Origin: Silvibacterium dinghuense
Lineage (GTDB): Bacteria; Acidobacteriota; Terriglobia; Terriglobales; Acidobacteriaceae
Direction of reading: 5' to 3'
NCBI RefSeq assembly: GCF_004123295.1
Contig: NZ_SDMK01000004.1
Location: 310,001 to 374,000, forward strand
DNA length: 64,000 bases
Under the pieces are notes generated by a model. The model had not been told where the DNA came from and ran no database searches. It saw nothing but the letters and a program-made list of their open reading frames with translations. How positions within the stretch are numbered: the first letter of the stretch is position 1; each line of letters starts with the position of its first letter. The translations under genes were made by a program, and so were the position numbers. Below are positions 48,762 to 58,308 of the stretch, in pieces.

Positions 48762-50036
48762 CTATTGGAGCGAGACATGGGCCTCGGGTCCTGTGACGAT
48801 GCCCTGCCCTTTCGGCGTGACGACCGTTACGTTCGAGCCGGTAACGGTGGCGTAGCCGATGGTGAGCGGGGTTTCGGCGGAGAGGTGAACGTTCTTCAGC
48901 GTGAGGTTGAGGACCGGCGACTCGGGCAGGCCGACGATGGCGCCCGCGGATTTCGTATCCGTGGCGGTTACATTCTCGATGGTGATGTTGTGGAAGTGCG
49001 GGGTGAGACGGGTGATGGGCTGCGGCGCCTCGACACCTTCGGCGGGCAGAACCTTGGGGTAGTACTCGCTGACGATGATGGCGTTCTTGACGTTCTTCAT
49101 GTCGATGTCGCGGAAGACAAGATCGCTGACGTCGTTGCCGCGGTCGCGGTTGGCCTTGACGCGGATGCCGTTGTCGGTGCCGTCGAAGTGGATGCGCTCG
49201 GCACGGATGCGCTGCGCTCCGCCGGCGATCTCACTGCCGATGGAGAGGCCGTGACCGTGGAGAAAATTGCAGTCGGTGATGGTGATGTCCTGGCTGGGCG
49301 AGTCGGGACCGGGCGAGTTGATCTCCCCGGACTTGATGGCAATGTCGTCGTCGCCGACGTCGGCGAGGACGTGATCGATGGTGATGTGCGTGGAAGAGAA
49401 GGGGTCGATGGCGTCGGTGTTGGGTGAGTGCTGCGGCGCGAGGACGCGGACATTGCGGATGACGATGTCGTCCGAATAGTAGGGGACGATCTGCCACATG
49501 GGCGAATTCTGGACGGTGACGCCCTCGATACGAATGTGATGGCAGTGGTCGAAGACGACCAGGCGCGGGCGGGGGTGGTCATTGCCGAGGATGCCGCTGT
49601 CCTTGTACTTGTGCGCCTCCTCCCACCAGCTTTCGCCGTTGCCGTCGATGGTGCCTTCGCCGGTGATGGCGAGATGGTCGGCGTTGGTGGCGGAGACCAG
49701 CGACTGCAGGCCGGGAGCGCGGAACTCGGTCTTGGCCGGATAGGCGGCGTGGTCGGGCGTGCCGAGGAGCGTGGCGCCCTTGTCGAGCTGGAGGGTGATG
49801 TTGCTGCGCAGGACGATGGGCGCGGAGAGGTACGTCCCGGCGGTGAGGCGGACGGTGCCTCCGCCCTGCCGGGCACAGTGATCGATGGCGCCCTGGATGG
49901 CGGCGGTGTCGAGGGTGGCGCCGTCGGCCTTCGCTCCGAAGCTGCGGGCGTCGCAGACGGTGGGCGCGGCAAAGGCGGCGGGCATAAGCGCAAGGGCGGC
50001 AGCGAGGACGAGCGAAGAATGCGACAGAGAAAGCAT
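48762..50036 (-). CDS. Secreted GH28 polygalacturonase-type enzyme
   Basis: The 424-residue protein has a signal sequence (SLVLAAALALMPAAFA) and a right-handed parallel beta helix. All GH28 signatures are present: SPNTDAIDPFSS, DVGDDDIAIKSG, HGHGLSIGSEI and NGIRVKANR. The three catalytic aspartates and the histidine are in these motifs. The enzyme hydrolyses alpha-1,4-galacturonan of pectin or its side chains, outside the cytoplasm. It is near a second GH28 gene on the opposite strand and the FadR-type regulator. Confidence 0.92.
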   Translation of the reverse strand: MLSLSHSSLVLAAALALMPAAFAAPTVCDARSFGAKADGATLDTAAIQGAIDHCARQGGGTVRLTAGTYLSAPIVLRSNITLQLDKGATLLGTPDHAAYPAKTEFRAPGLQSLVSATNADHLAITGEGTIDGNGESWWEEAHKYKDSGILGNDHPRPRLVVFDHCHHIRIEGVTVQNSPMWQIVPYYSDDIVIRNVRVLAPQHSPNTDAIDPFSSTHITIDHVLADVGDDDIAIKSGEINSPGPDSPSQDITITDCNFLHGHGLSIGSEIAGGAQRIRAERIHFDGTDNGIRVKANRDRGNDVSDLVFRDIDMKNVKNAIIVSEYYPKVLPAEGVEAPQPITRLTPHFHNITIENVTATDTKSAGAIVGLPESPVLNLTLKNVHLSAETPLTIGYATVTGSNVTVVTPKGQGIVTGPEAHVSLQ

Positions 50037-50650
50037 GGATATCGACCTGGGCGGGATTGTACGCCGTTAGAGGTCCGACCACCAAGGGGATGGGGAGATA
50101 TTTCTGGATTTGCGCCTTCCCCGCCTCAGAAGCGAGATGTGGCGCACCCGGAACGTCTTCATTCCATGGTTGTCATCCCGACCGGAGCGGAGCGCAGTGG
50201 AGGGACCTGCGGTTTGTTTACGAGAAAGAAATTTGCTTTATCTACGTCGTAGCCACATAGAGATATAGCGTGATTGCAAATGAAAGACTTCTATCACGAA
50301 TTGTCATTCCGACCGGAGTGAGCCGTAAAGCGAACGAAGCGGAGGAACCTGCAGTTTTCTCCGCTTCGCAGGACGATGAAGCTGTCCCGCTCCGGTCGAA
50401 ATGACAACTTTTTCTGGTTGCTCTATGGGGATACGACCTAGAGCGCACACCGCAGGTCTCTCCACTGCGCGAGACGATGAAACCGTCCCGCTCCGGTCGA
50501 GATAACAGAATTTTCGTAACGCACCCAGGCCAGCCGGAGACACATGGACGCTACACCTTGCACCTTATCCCCCCATCCCCTCGCTTTACGCAGTGGCCAG
50601 TTGCGACCGGGTGCGTTTAGGATGGCGGCGTGGTCTGTCCACTTCTTTCT
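50037..50650. repeat. D elements between two GH28 genes
   Basis: A half C hairpin is at about 50130-50152. A D fragment is at 50167-50215, a full D element at 50249-50442 (gtagccacatagag to ctctatggggatacgacctag) and another D fragment at about 50445-50510 (accgcaggtctctccac to ccgctccggtcgag). An irregular G-like stretch is at 50562-50585. Promoters of the two divergent GH28 genes must lie at the edges. Confidence 0.8.
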
Positions 50651-52030
50651 ATGAGACTGAGAATCCTCTTCCCCGCTGCCCTCTGCCTCGCTTTGCTTGC
50701 CACTGCCTTCTCCTGCGCTTTTGGGCAGGATGCTCGCACGGTCACCGAGCCGAAAATCCCGCAGGCCTGCGCTGAAATCAGGGCAGCGCTGGCGGCTCCG
50801 GGCGGGGCTATCACAGCCAGCGATGAAGCCAAACTCGATACGGCGCGCATCCAGGCGGCCATCGACGGCTGCAAGGGCGGGGCGGTGGTGCTCCGGGCTG
50901 ACGGCGCGCGGAATGTCTTCCTGACCGGGCCGCTGGAGCTGCGCTCGGGCGTGTGGCTGGTGGTCGATAAGGATGTAGCGCTGGTGGCCTCGCGCGATCC
51001 GCGGGTGTATGACCTTCAGCCGGGCAGCTGCGGCGTGGTGACGGAAAAAGGCCACGGATGCCGGCCGCTGATCCATGGTGCGAACGTGACCGATGCAGGT
51101 GTGGCGGGCGATGGCGCGATCGAAGGACGCGGCGGCGCAACGCTGCTGGGTGCGAAGGTGAGCTGGTGGGACCTGGCGCAGGAGGCGAAGGTTCGCGACC
51201 TGAACCAGAGCGTGCCCTGGCTGATCGTGGTGAGCGGGGCGCGGAACTTCACGCTGTACGGCATCACGCTGCGCAACTCGCCGGGCTTTCACGTGGCGGT
51301 GGGGCAGACGGACGGCTTCACGGCGTGGGGGGTGAAGATTCTGACGCCGAAGACGGCGCGGAATACGGACGGGATCGACCCCGGCTCGTCGCGCAACGTG
51401 ACCATTGCGCACTGCTGGATTCACGCGGGCGATGACAATGTGGCCATCAAGGCCGGAAAAACCGGGCCGACGACGAACGTCTCGATTCTCGACAACCACT
51501 TCTTTACCGGGCACGGGATGTCGATCGGCAGCGAGACGAATGGCGGGGTGAGCCACGTGCTGGTGCGCGGCCTCACCATCGACGGCGCGGACAACGGCAT
51601 CCGCATCAAGAGCGACCCGAGCCGCGGCGGCCTGGTGGAAGACGTGACGTATGAGAACGTCTGCATCCGGAATACGAAGGACCCTCTGGTCTTTACCCCG
51701 GCATACATGAAGAAGAGCGGCGACCTGCTGCCGGTCTATCGCGGGATCACGCTGCGCGATGTGCATATCGAGTCGCCGGGCAGCTACACGCTGGACGGCC
51801 TCGATGCCGGACATCGGCTGGAGCTGCGCTTCGACAATGTGTGGGCCGAGGGGCTGGCGCAATCGAAGTTCGAGGCGCAGGCGGCGAGGATCGTGCGTGG
51901 ACCGAGACTCGGAAATTTTGCGGTGACCGGGCAGGACGTCATCACCACCGACGACGCGGGCAGCAAGGCAGGAACGCCGCCGGCCTGCGCGGCTCGCTAT
52001 GCGGATTTTCCGGAGACAGACGCGCCCTAG
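50651..52030 (+). CDS. Secreted GH28 polygalacturonase-type enzyme, second copy
   Basis: The 459-residue protein has a signal sequence (ILFPAALCLALLATAFSCAFG) and a GH28 beta helix with ARNTDGIDPGSS, HAGDDNVAIKAG, TGHGMSIGSETNGG and NGIRIKSD. It is not a close duplicate of the enzyme on the other strand (NTDAID and GDDDIA there), so the two probably have different pectin substrates. ATG 50651 is preferred because it begins the signal; an ATG at 50630 is out of place before it. The TAG stop is also the start of a degenerate D element. Confidence 0.92.
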   Translation: MRLRILFPAALCLALLATAFSCAFGQDARTVTEPKIPQACAEIRAALAAPGGAITASDEAKLDTARIQAAIDGCKGGAVVLRADGARNVFLTGPLELRSGVWLVVDKDVALVASRDPRVYDLQPGSCGVVTEKGHGCRPLIHGANVTDAGVAGDGAIEGRGGATLLGAKVSWWDLAQEAKVRDLNQSVPWLIVVSGARNFTLYGITLRNSPGFHVAVGQTDGFTAWGVKILTPKTARNTDGIDPGSSRNVTIAHCWIHAGDDNVAIKAGKTGPTTNVSILDNHFFTGHGMSIGSETNGGVSHVLVRGLTIDGADNGIRIKSDPSRGGLVEDVTYENVCIRNTKDPLVFTPAYMKKSGDLLPVYRGITLRDVHIESPGSYTLDGLDAGHRLELRFDNVWAEGLAQSKFEAQAARIVRGPRLGNFAVTGQDVITTDDAGSKAGTPPACAARYADFPETDAP

Positions 52031-52603
52031 AGAATATCGGCATAGAGCCACGAGAAAGGGTTGTCCTTTCGACCGGAGCGCAGCGCAGTGGAGGGACCTG
52101 CGTTTTTTTAACAAGTGAGGACGAGGGTGCCCCATCCAAGCTTTGCTTGGGTGGGACGGTACGAACCTTGATGGTACGAACCTTCGTAGTGCTTTCATCC
52201 TGCGAACCCACATCTCGAACAGCACGAGATGTGGGGCACCCTTCTTTCTTCGGTCAGGGCTGACGTTGAGATTTTTCGGAGACCCACCCATGACGAAAAA
52301 CTGTCATGGGTGGGGCACCCAGACGGTGACCTACACACGCCAGCTTGCGACCAACGGGAGCGGAGGCGCGAAACGCAAAAGGCCTGGACGGCCAGTCCCT
52401 TCGGTCGGGATGACAGGGCTTTGGAGATCATTCGCCCCCACTCAAGCCAACAGCGGGCTTGCATGGGCCACCCGGCAGGTGGATGCGTTCTGGATGCGTG
52501 ATGGACTTGCCCGCGCGGCGGGGCGGTGAACGGAAAACAGACAGCATGACGACAAGCCGGGCTGCTATGCTCGACACGTTGGCCGATCTCTCCCTATAGG
52601 CGC
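52028..52603. repeat. D remnant and composite B-C-E-A-F
   Basis: A degenerate D element spans 52028-52112, starting with tagagaatatcggcatagag. A B hairpin is at 52126-52158, a spacer (tacgaaccttcgtagtgctttc in part), a C hairpin at 52207-52241, a spacer (cggtcagggctgacgttgag), an E hairpin at 52282-52320, a reverse A unit at 52345-52399 and an F hairpin at 52437-52473. The last 130 bases are the cyclase upstream DNA. Confidence 0.84.
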
Positions 52604-54160
52604 ATGCTGTGCGCAGATTGGCCTGTGAGCCCGATTGCAACGCGGGAGAATACGTTGAGACGGACGCACGGACTGTTTCTCGGTGCCGGCTTTCTCCTCC
52701 TGTACGGACTTTGCCTGGCGATGGTGAAGCCCTACAGCATGGCGGTCTCCTATCCATTCCAGCTGGCGGCTGCCTACGCGGCGGTAGCGGCATGCGCGTG
52801 GCGCGCGATGAAGGCGCGGTCTCCGGTACAGCTGGGCTGGTGGCTGGTGAGCCTGAGCCTGCTGCTGTGGGCGGCGGGGCTTTCCGTCTCGGCATGGGAG
52901 GACCTGGGACAGCATGCGACGGTCGATTTCGCCAAGCTCTCGGACCTGATCTATTTCCTCTTCGGCGTGCCGCTGCTGGTGGCGCTTTCGCTGCCGGCGA
53001 GCGGGCGCGAGGAAAAGCTGTTCGCCTGGCTGGACGGGCTGCAGGCCGCAATCACCGCCTGCGCCATCTACGTGGCAATGTTCTCGTCCCTGCCCTTTGT
53101 CCACGGCTCGAACAAGCCGATTTCCGCATCCCTGCTGGCGCAGGCATATAACGGGGAAAACCTGCTGCTGGCCAGCGCGGCCACGCTGCGGCTGCTGGCC
53201 GAGCAGACGTCGGGCGAGAGACGGCGCCTTTATGGCCTGCTGACCGGGTTCCTGTGGTGCTATGCGATCTGCGCAGGCTGGTACAACCAAACGACGATTG
53301 CCCTGCAGGAGCAGGTGGGACTGTACGACCTGCTGGTGGCCCTGCCGGTGACCGTGCTGGCCGTGGGCGCGCTATGCGTTCCTCTGGCAACATCCGATGG
53401 AGACTACACGGTCGAGAAAAGAACTCTCTCGGAGCTGATCGACGGCATCGTTCCAGTGCTGTATACCTTCGCGCTGCTGACGCTCGGGGTCTTCGTCATC
53501 CGCACGCACTTCTACTGGGGAGCGACGGCGCTGGTGGTGGCGCTGGCCGTCTTCGTGATCCGCTCGACAGTTCTGCATAGCCGCCTGCTGCGGTCGGAGC
53601 TGGCGCTGCGCGAGGCGCATGACCGGCTGGAAGAGATTGCGCTGACCGATGCGCTGACGTGCGTGGCTAACCGCAGAAGCTTCGACAGGAAGCTGCAGGA
53701 GGAGTGGAGCCGGTCGCGGCGGTCGCATGCGCCACTGTCGCTGTTACTGATCGATATCGACTTCTTCAAGCCGCTGAATGACAGGCTGGGGCACCAGGCG
53801 GGCGACCAGTGCCTGGTGCGCGTGGCCGCGGCGCTCCAGAGCACGATGCTGCGCAACGGCGACCTGCTGGCGCGCTACGGCGGCGAAGAGTTTGCGGCGA
53901 TCCTGGCCGATACGCACCGCGACGGCGCCGAAGAGGTCGCGGCCCGGATGCAGGCGGCGGTACGGGAGCTGAAGGTCGCGCACGCGACGGCGATCGGCGA
54001 GTTCGTCTCGGTGAGCATCGGCATCTCGACCTGCGAAGAGGCGGAGGCGGAGGCCTTCGAGTGGCTGGTCGAGACCGCAGACCGCGCGCTCTACCTGGCC
54101 AAAGCGCGAGGGCGCAACCGGGTGGAACACATCCCCTATCAGCGCGTGGAGACGCGTTAG
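52604..54160 (+). CDS. Membrane-bound GGDEF diguanylate cyclase
   Basis: The 518-residue protein has a membrane domain of about 10 helices (25-335) and a C-terminal GGDEF domain. The active site reads ARYGGEEFAAIL, with ALTDALTCVANRRSFDR and IDIDFFKPLNDRLGHQAGD also intact. It should make c-di-GMP from GTP. I do not see a clear RxxD inhibitory site before GGEEF. The signal sensed by the membrane part is unknown. The start is probably ATG 52604, but a later start near 52655 (TLRRTHGLFLGAG) is possible. The TAG stop is the first triplet of a D element. Confidence 0.9.
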   Translation: MLCADWPVSPIATRENTLRRTHGLFLGAGFLLLYGLCLAMVKPYSMAVSYPFQLAAAYAAVAACAWRAMKARSPVQLGWWLVSLSLLLWAAGLSVSAWEDLGQHATVDFAKLSDLIYFLFGVPLLVALSLPASGREEKLFAWLDGLQAAITACAIYVAMFSSLPFVHGSNKPISASLLAQAYNGENLLLASAATLRLLAEQTSGERRRLYGLLTGFLWCYAICAGWYNQTTIALQEQVGLYDLLVALPVTVLAVGALCVPLATSDGDYTVEKRTLSELIDGIVPVLYTFALLTLGVFVIRTHFYWGATALVVALAVFVIRSTVLHSRLLRSELALREAHDRLEEIALTDALTCVANRRSFDRKLQEEWSRSRRSHAPLSLLLIDIDFFKPLNDRLGHQAGDQCLVRVAAALQSTMLRNGDLLARYGGEEFAAILADTHRDGAEEVAARMQAAVRELKVAHATAIGEFVSVSIGISTCEEAEAEAFEWLVETADRALYLAKARGRNRVEHIPYQRVETR

Positions 54161-54654
54161 GGCGCATCCACTTATAGATGTTCTGAAAATAGAGAACCTA
54201 CCCTTATCGTTGTCATCCCGACCGGAGCGCAGCGAAGTGGAGGGACCTGCGTTTTTGCCGGTACAGGGAGAACCGCAGGTTTCTCCAGTCCGCAGGACGA
54301 TGAAACTGTCCTGCTCCGGTCGAAATGACAGCCTTTTACGATCGCTATAAGTCGGGTGCCCCACATCTCGTGCTGTTTGAGATGTGGGTTCGCAGGATGA
54401 AAGCACCACCAGGGTCCGTACCGCCAAAGTTCGTACCGTCCCACCCAAGCAAAGCTTGGATGGGGCACCCGTTTTTGTATCTGGATCTGAAACCGCAGGG
54501 CCCTCCACTTCGCTGCGCTCCGGTCGGGATGACAACGGAAGAAGAGTGTTCAAGTCGCGATGACAAATCAGAAGGGTGCTGCGCTCGGGATGACAACCTC
54601 CTGCTTATGCGATAGGGGGATACGACTGAGAGTTTGTCATCGAACCATGGCCTG
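54158..54654. repeat. D element, C-B composite, D fragments
   Basis: A D element runs from tagggcgcatccacttatag (54158) to about 54350, its right end cut short by a C hairpin. The C hairpin is at 54356-54390 and a B hairpin at 54437-54470, with the spacer tcgcaggatgaaagcacc between. D fragments fill about 54492-54632, ending gggggatacgactgag. Confidence 0.8.
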
Positions 54655-55035
54655 TTATGAACTTTCCCGCGGAGGCTCGTCCGGCAGGAGGACAAAGGCG
54701 CGAGTGGCTTCCTGGTAGCTGTAGCGGGCTCCGCAGCCGGGGCAGATGGCGCGCCAGGTGCGGACCATGCGATACCGGCGATAGAAATGGCTTCGGTCCA
54801 ACTCATCGCGCATCTTCGCCCACTCGGCGTCGGCAAGTGCGAGAGCCTCTTCTCCCAGCAGCGCGCCGCACCGGACGCAGCGGGATTGCCGCGCAGCCTC
54901 CCGCATCTGCTGCCGGGTTCGCTTCTCCGCCCTGACTGCGAACCCTACGGCCACCGCCACCACGCCCACCAGGATGAGCAGCGCGATCTCGATACAACGC
55001 GAAATGATTTCGAGCCAAGACCACAGGAGCGACAT
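54655..55035 (-). CDS. Small membrane protein with zinc ribbon
   Basis: The 126-residue protein has one N-terminal membrane helix (CIEIALLILVGVVAVAVGFAV), a basic stretch and two CxxC pairs (SRCVRCGALLG and AICPGCGARYSYQ) 50 residues apart that together look like a zinc ribbon. The spacing between the pairs is long. I do not recognise a family or function. It starts 28 bases after the GH18-type gene start region... on the opposite side of its 3' end, so the two are neighbours on the same strand with the GH18 gene upstream. Confidence 0.6.
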   Translation of the reverse strand: MSLLWSWLEIISRCIEIALLILVGVVAVAVGFAVRAEKRTRQQMREAARQSRCVRCGALLGEEALALADAEWAKMRDELDRSHFYRRYRMVRTWRAICPGCGARYSYQEATRAFVLLPDEPPRESS

Positions 55036-55062
55036 GCTCTTCCGATCCTTCTGCCTCCGGCG

Positions 55063-57105
55063 TTACGGCTTTGCCGGATAAGCATGCAGCAGCGGGCCAA
55101 GGTTGTTCGAGTACCTGTAGTTCTCGCGGCGATCGTCATCGAGCGTCCAGTACATCGCGCCCAGCAGCCCGGGATAGCCGGCCGGATTCACCAGCGGATA
55201 GGTCGCGTCCGCCGGCTTTTTGCCGGTCACCAGGTAGTCGATGCCGTGGTGCATCGTCTCCGGCCCTTCATAGCCGGTGAGGAATCCCACGGCAACCTTC
55301 TCCGCAGGCATGCCGGGGAAGAGTTCGTTCGGGTCGCCGCCGACTGCGAAGCCGTGCAGCAGAAGCTCGGTCATCGCCGCGTGATAGTCCGTGGTGGCGG
55401 CCTGGTACACCTCGCCGTCGAGACCCTGCAGCGGCGGCGTGTTGTAGTCCTGCACGTCCACGAAGGAGAGGATGTCCCGCAAGCCATAGGCGAGCGGCAG
55501 ATAGCTGCCGAACTGCCCGCCGTAGGCCGGAGCCCCGCCGGGGATCTGCGTGCCTTCCGGAACCAGGCTGATCATGAAGTGGGGGCCAAAGTGCTCACGG
55601 AGCTGCCGCAGACCATCGATCAGGTGCACGACCGAGGGCGTAGTGGGATGCCGGAAGTCGCGGTCATTCGCATCGAGGTTCAGCGACGGACTTTCGAAAT
55701 CGATATCGACGCCGTCAAAACCATATTTCGTAACAATGTCTGTGACAGACGCGACAAACACCGCCTGACTCTCGGGCGTGGACGCGGAAAAGAACTGGCC
55801 TCCGCCGCCGAGCGAGATCATCACCTTCTTGCCCTTCGACTGCATAAAGGCGATATCGGCCTTCAGCTCCTCCGCGGTGTAACCCCTGGGCGGCGCAAAG
55901 CGAAGCGAGCCCTCCGGAGCCGTGTGATCCGGCGTGGCAAAGGCCTCGATGATGATGTCCCACTGCGGCGAGATGTCGCGCAGACGGAAATCCTGGGAGC
56001 CGGTCCAGTAGCCGATCAGGCGATGCGTACCGGGCTCGTCGTTCGGGATGGCGGCAACGGTGGGAGCGGTGATGCCTGCCGCATCCATGCGGCGAGGGAC
56101 ACAGGGCTCGGCCGGCGCGGTCAACGCATCCTTGTCGGGAAAGCTATAGGTGGCCGAAGCCGCGCCAGTGTACCAGGAAAGCAACGCGATGTTGCTGAGG
56201 TGATAGCTCTTCGAGCCGGCGGAGGCGAGATACGGCGCGGAGACGGGGAAATTGTTTTTGTGATTCGTATTGGTCGGCTGCAGCAGGAAGTATGCGGAGC
56301 CGATGCCGCCTCCGCCGCAGCCGCCGTGCGGCATCACCCACGGGGAGACGAGGTTGCCGGTAGGCGTGTTGCCCGGCGCGAGCGGATCGTGCAGCGGGTC
56401 GTGGAAGAACTCGGCGAGCTGCTGCGTGAGCGGCTGAATGTCGCGCTCGCGCACGATCTCCGGCGTGTTCGCGAAGTAGGAGCCGAGCACGAACGATGTG
56501 CCTGACGCCTTGTCGATGCCGTGCGTGCCGGTCGCGCAGCAGATGGTGTCATCGCCTTCGGCATAGAAGGTCGCGTTGTGCGTGACAGCAAGCACCAGGC
56601 TGCCATCCTGCTTTGGCAATTGCTTGAAGAGCTCCCGCTGCACGTACTGCATATCGACCACGGCGACCTGGCCGCCGTTCTTTTTCGAGGTGAGGAGATA
56701 GCCATATCCGGCGGGGATGGCGATGGTGACGGGCTTTACCGATAGCTTCTCGAGCAGGGTATGCCCTTTGGCCGCGGCTCCGAAGTTGCTCCGCAGCAGC
56801 GCGTCGGTGTATTGCGTGTCGCCGCCCGCGGGAAAAGAGAAGCGCCGGAAGACAGGCGACGCGAGGATGGGCCGCACATCGGCACGCGCATCGAGCGTGT
56901 CGGGATGCGCGCCGGAGAAGGTCAGCGTCACCGGCACCAGCGTGACCGGGATGCGCGTCTTCATCCCTCCGGGAATATCTCCGCCGGCGAGCGTAAAAGT
57001 GTGGCCGTTCAGCGAGGCTTGAAAGACAGGGACCGTGCCCTGGGCGCGCGCGGCAAGAAAGGACAGGACACTCAGCATCGACAGGCAAAACAACTTCACT
57101 CGCAT
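55063..57105 (-). CDS. Secreted protein: unknown N-terminal domain fused to GH18
   Basis: The 680-residue protein has a signal sequence (LFCLSMLSVLSFLAARAQ). Residues about 25-350 form a domain I do not recognise, with VLAVTHNATFYAEGDDTICC, FFHDPLHDPL and GGCGGGGIGSAYFL. Residues about 365-680 are a GH18 barrel with the catalytic motif YGFDGVDIDFES (DxxDxDxE intact) and a final GAMYWTLDDDRRENY. GH18 enzymes cut chitin or related GlcNAc polymers using the substrate N-acetyl group. The N-terminal part has several Cys and Gly-rich turns and may bind substrate. ATG 57105 starts the signal. The zinc-ribbon gene follows on the same strand. Confidence 0.8.
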   Translation of the reverse strand: MRVKLFCLSMLSVLSFLAARAQGTVPVFQASLNGHTFTLAGGDIPGGMKTRIPVTLVPVTLTFSGAHPDTLDARADVRPILASPVFRRFSFPAGGDTQYTDALLRSNFGAAAKGHTLLEKLSVKPVTIAIPAGYGYLLTSKKNGGQVAVVDMQYVQRELFKQLPKQDGSLVLAVTHNATFYAEGDDTICCATGTHGIDKASGTSFVLGSYFANTPEIVRERDIQPLTQQLAEFFHDPLHDPLAPGNTPTGNLVSPWVMPHGGCGGGGIGSAYFLLQPTNTNHKNNFPVSAPYLASAGSKSYHLSNIALLSWYTGAASATYSFPDKDALTAPAEPCVPRRMDAAGITAPTVAAIPNDEPGTHRLIGYWTGSQDFRLRDISPQWDIIIEAFATPDHTAPEGSLRFAPPRGYTAEELKADIAFMQSKGKKVMISLGGGGQFFSASTPESQAVFVASVTDIVTKYGFDGVDIDFESPSLNLDANDRDFRHPTTPSVVHLIDGLRQLREHFGPHFMISLVPEGTQIPGGAPAYGGQFGSYLPLAYGLRDILSFVDVQDYNTPPLQGLDGEVYQAATTDYHAAMTELLLHGFAVGGDPNELFPGMPAEKVAVGFLTGYEGPETMHHGIDYLVTGKKPADATYPLVNPAGYPGLLGAMYWTLDDDRRENYRYSNNLGPLLHAYPAKP

Positions 57106-57305
57106 AGGGGAACGGCCTCAACCATTGTGAATGTTTCGTTGCAGTCAGTATGCAACAGCGGGGCATGGAGATTCCGGACGATCGCGAAGGTTTTCGAGAC
57201 TTTGGCGCATAGATTGCCCGCCCTGAAGCGGCTATGTTTGGCTTGAGTGGCCTTCGCCGTGGCAAGGCAATGCCACACAGTCAACGGAATACAGAGGAGT
57301 GGACG

Positions 57306-58196
57306 ATGCGTGTTTTTCTGACAGGTGCGACAGGCTTCATCGGTTCGGCGCTGATTCCCGAGCTCATCGGCGCAGGGCACACGGTACTGGGGCTGACGCG
57401 CTCGGATGCAGGCGCGGAAGCGCTGAAGAAAGCAGGCGTGGATGTGCTCTACGGCAATACCGAAGACCACGACAGCCTGCGCAAGGGCGTGACCGATGCG
57501 GACGGCGTGATTCATCTCGCGTTCAATCACGACTTCTCTCAGTTCCAGAAGAACTGCGAAGACGACCTCAAGGCGATTGAAGCGATGGGCGAGGCGATGC
57601 TGGGCACGAACAAACCACTGGTGATGACCTCGGGCACAGCGATTGCGGCCAACGTAGACGGCAAGCCCTCGGCCGAGGACAGCCCGACCGCTTCCTGGAA
57701 TATGCGCGGAGCCTCCGAGGCTGCGACGCTGGCGCTGGCCGAACGTGGCCTGCATGCATCGATCGTGCGGCTTGCGCAGATCCACGATCCGCGCAAGCAG
57801 GGGCTGGTGCCGTACCTGCTGATGACAGCGCGGCAGAAGGGCGTCTCGGCATACATTGGCGACGGCAGTAACCGCTGGCCGGCGGCGCATGTCTCGGACA
57901 CGGCGCGGCTCTACCGGCTGGCGTTGGAGAAGTCGAAGCCGGGCGCGATCTATCACGCCGTGGACGAAGAAGGCGTCACGATGAAGGCCATCGTCGAGGC
58001 GCATGCCCGCGGGCTGAAGGTGCCGGTGGTCAGCATCAAGCCGGAAGAGGCAGAGGCGCACTTCGGCTGGCTGGCGCGCTTCGCCGGGCACGATATGCCG
58101 TCGTCGAGCGCGATCACGCGGCGGGAGCTGGGATGGACGCCGACAGGGCCAGGGCTGATCGCGGACCTGGACGCGATGGACTATTCAGCGGAATAA
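57306..58196 (+). CDS. NAD(P)-dependent SDR-type epimerase/dehydratase family protein
   Basis: The 296-residue protein opens with the dinucleotide motif FLTGATGFIGSALIPELI and is an extended/atypical SDR. The usual YxxxK is not clear; the segment around SWNMRGASEAATLAL takes its place. It resembles the group of nucleoside-diphosphate-sugar epimerase-like proteins with GXXGXXG and unknown substrates. ATG 57306 follows gaggag. It is followed by a strong intrinsic terminator. Confidence 0.82.
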   Translation: MRVFLTGATGFIGSALIPELIGAGHTVLGLTRSDAGAEALKKAGVDVLYGNTEDHDSLRKGVTDADGVIHLAFNHDFSQFQKNCEDDLKAIEAMGEAMLGTNKPLVMTSGTAIAANVDGKPSAEDSPTASWNMRGASEAATLALAERGLHASIVRLAQIHDPRKQGLVPYLLMTARQKGVSAYIGDGSNRWPAAHVSDTARLYRLALEKSKPGAIYHAVDEEGVTMKAIVEAHARGLKVPVVSIKPEEAEAHFGWLARFAGHDMPSSSAITRRELGWTPTGPGLIADLDAMDYSAE

Positions 58197-58212
58197 AAAC
58201 GAGAGCACACCC

Positions 58213-58246
58213 ACCGGCAGCGCAATCCGCGCTGCCGGTTTTCTTT
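58213..58246 (+). terminator. Intrinsic terminator after the SDR gene
   Basis: The arms accggcagcgc (58213-58223) and gcgctgccggt (58229-58239) pair over 11 bp with loop aatcc and are followed by ttttcttt. The structure lies 17 bases after the stop. Confidence 0.92.
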
Positions 58247-58308
58247 GTGCTGCATCCATGACTTAGCCTTGTAGATGCGGCTGCAATCTCAGAGCCTGGT
58301 GGTGCGGT

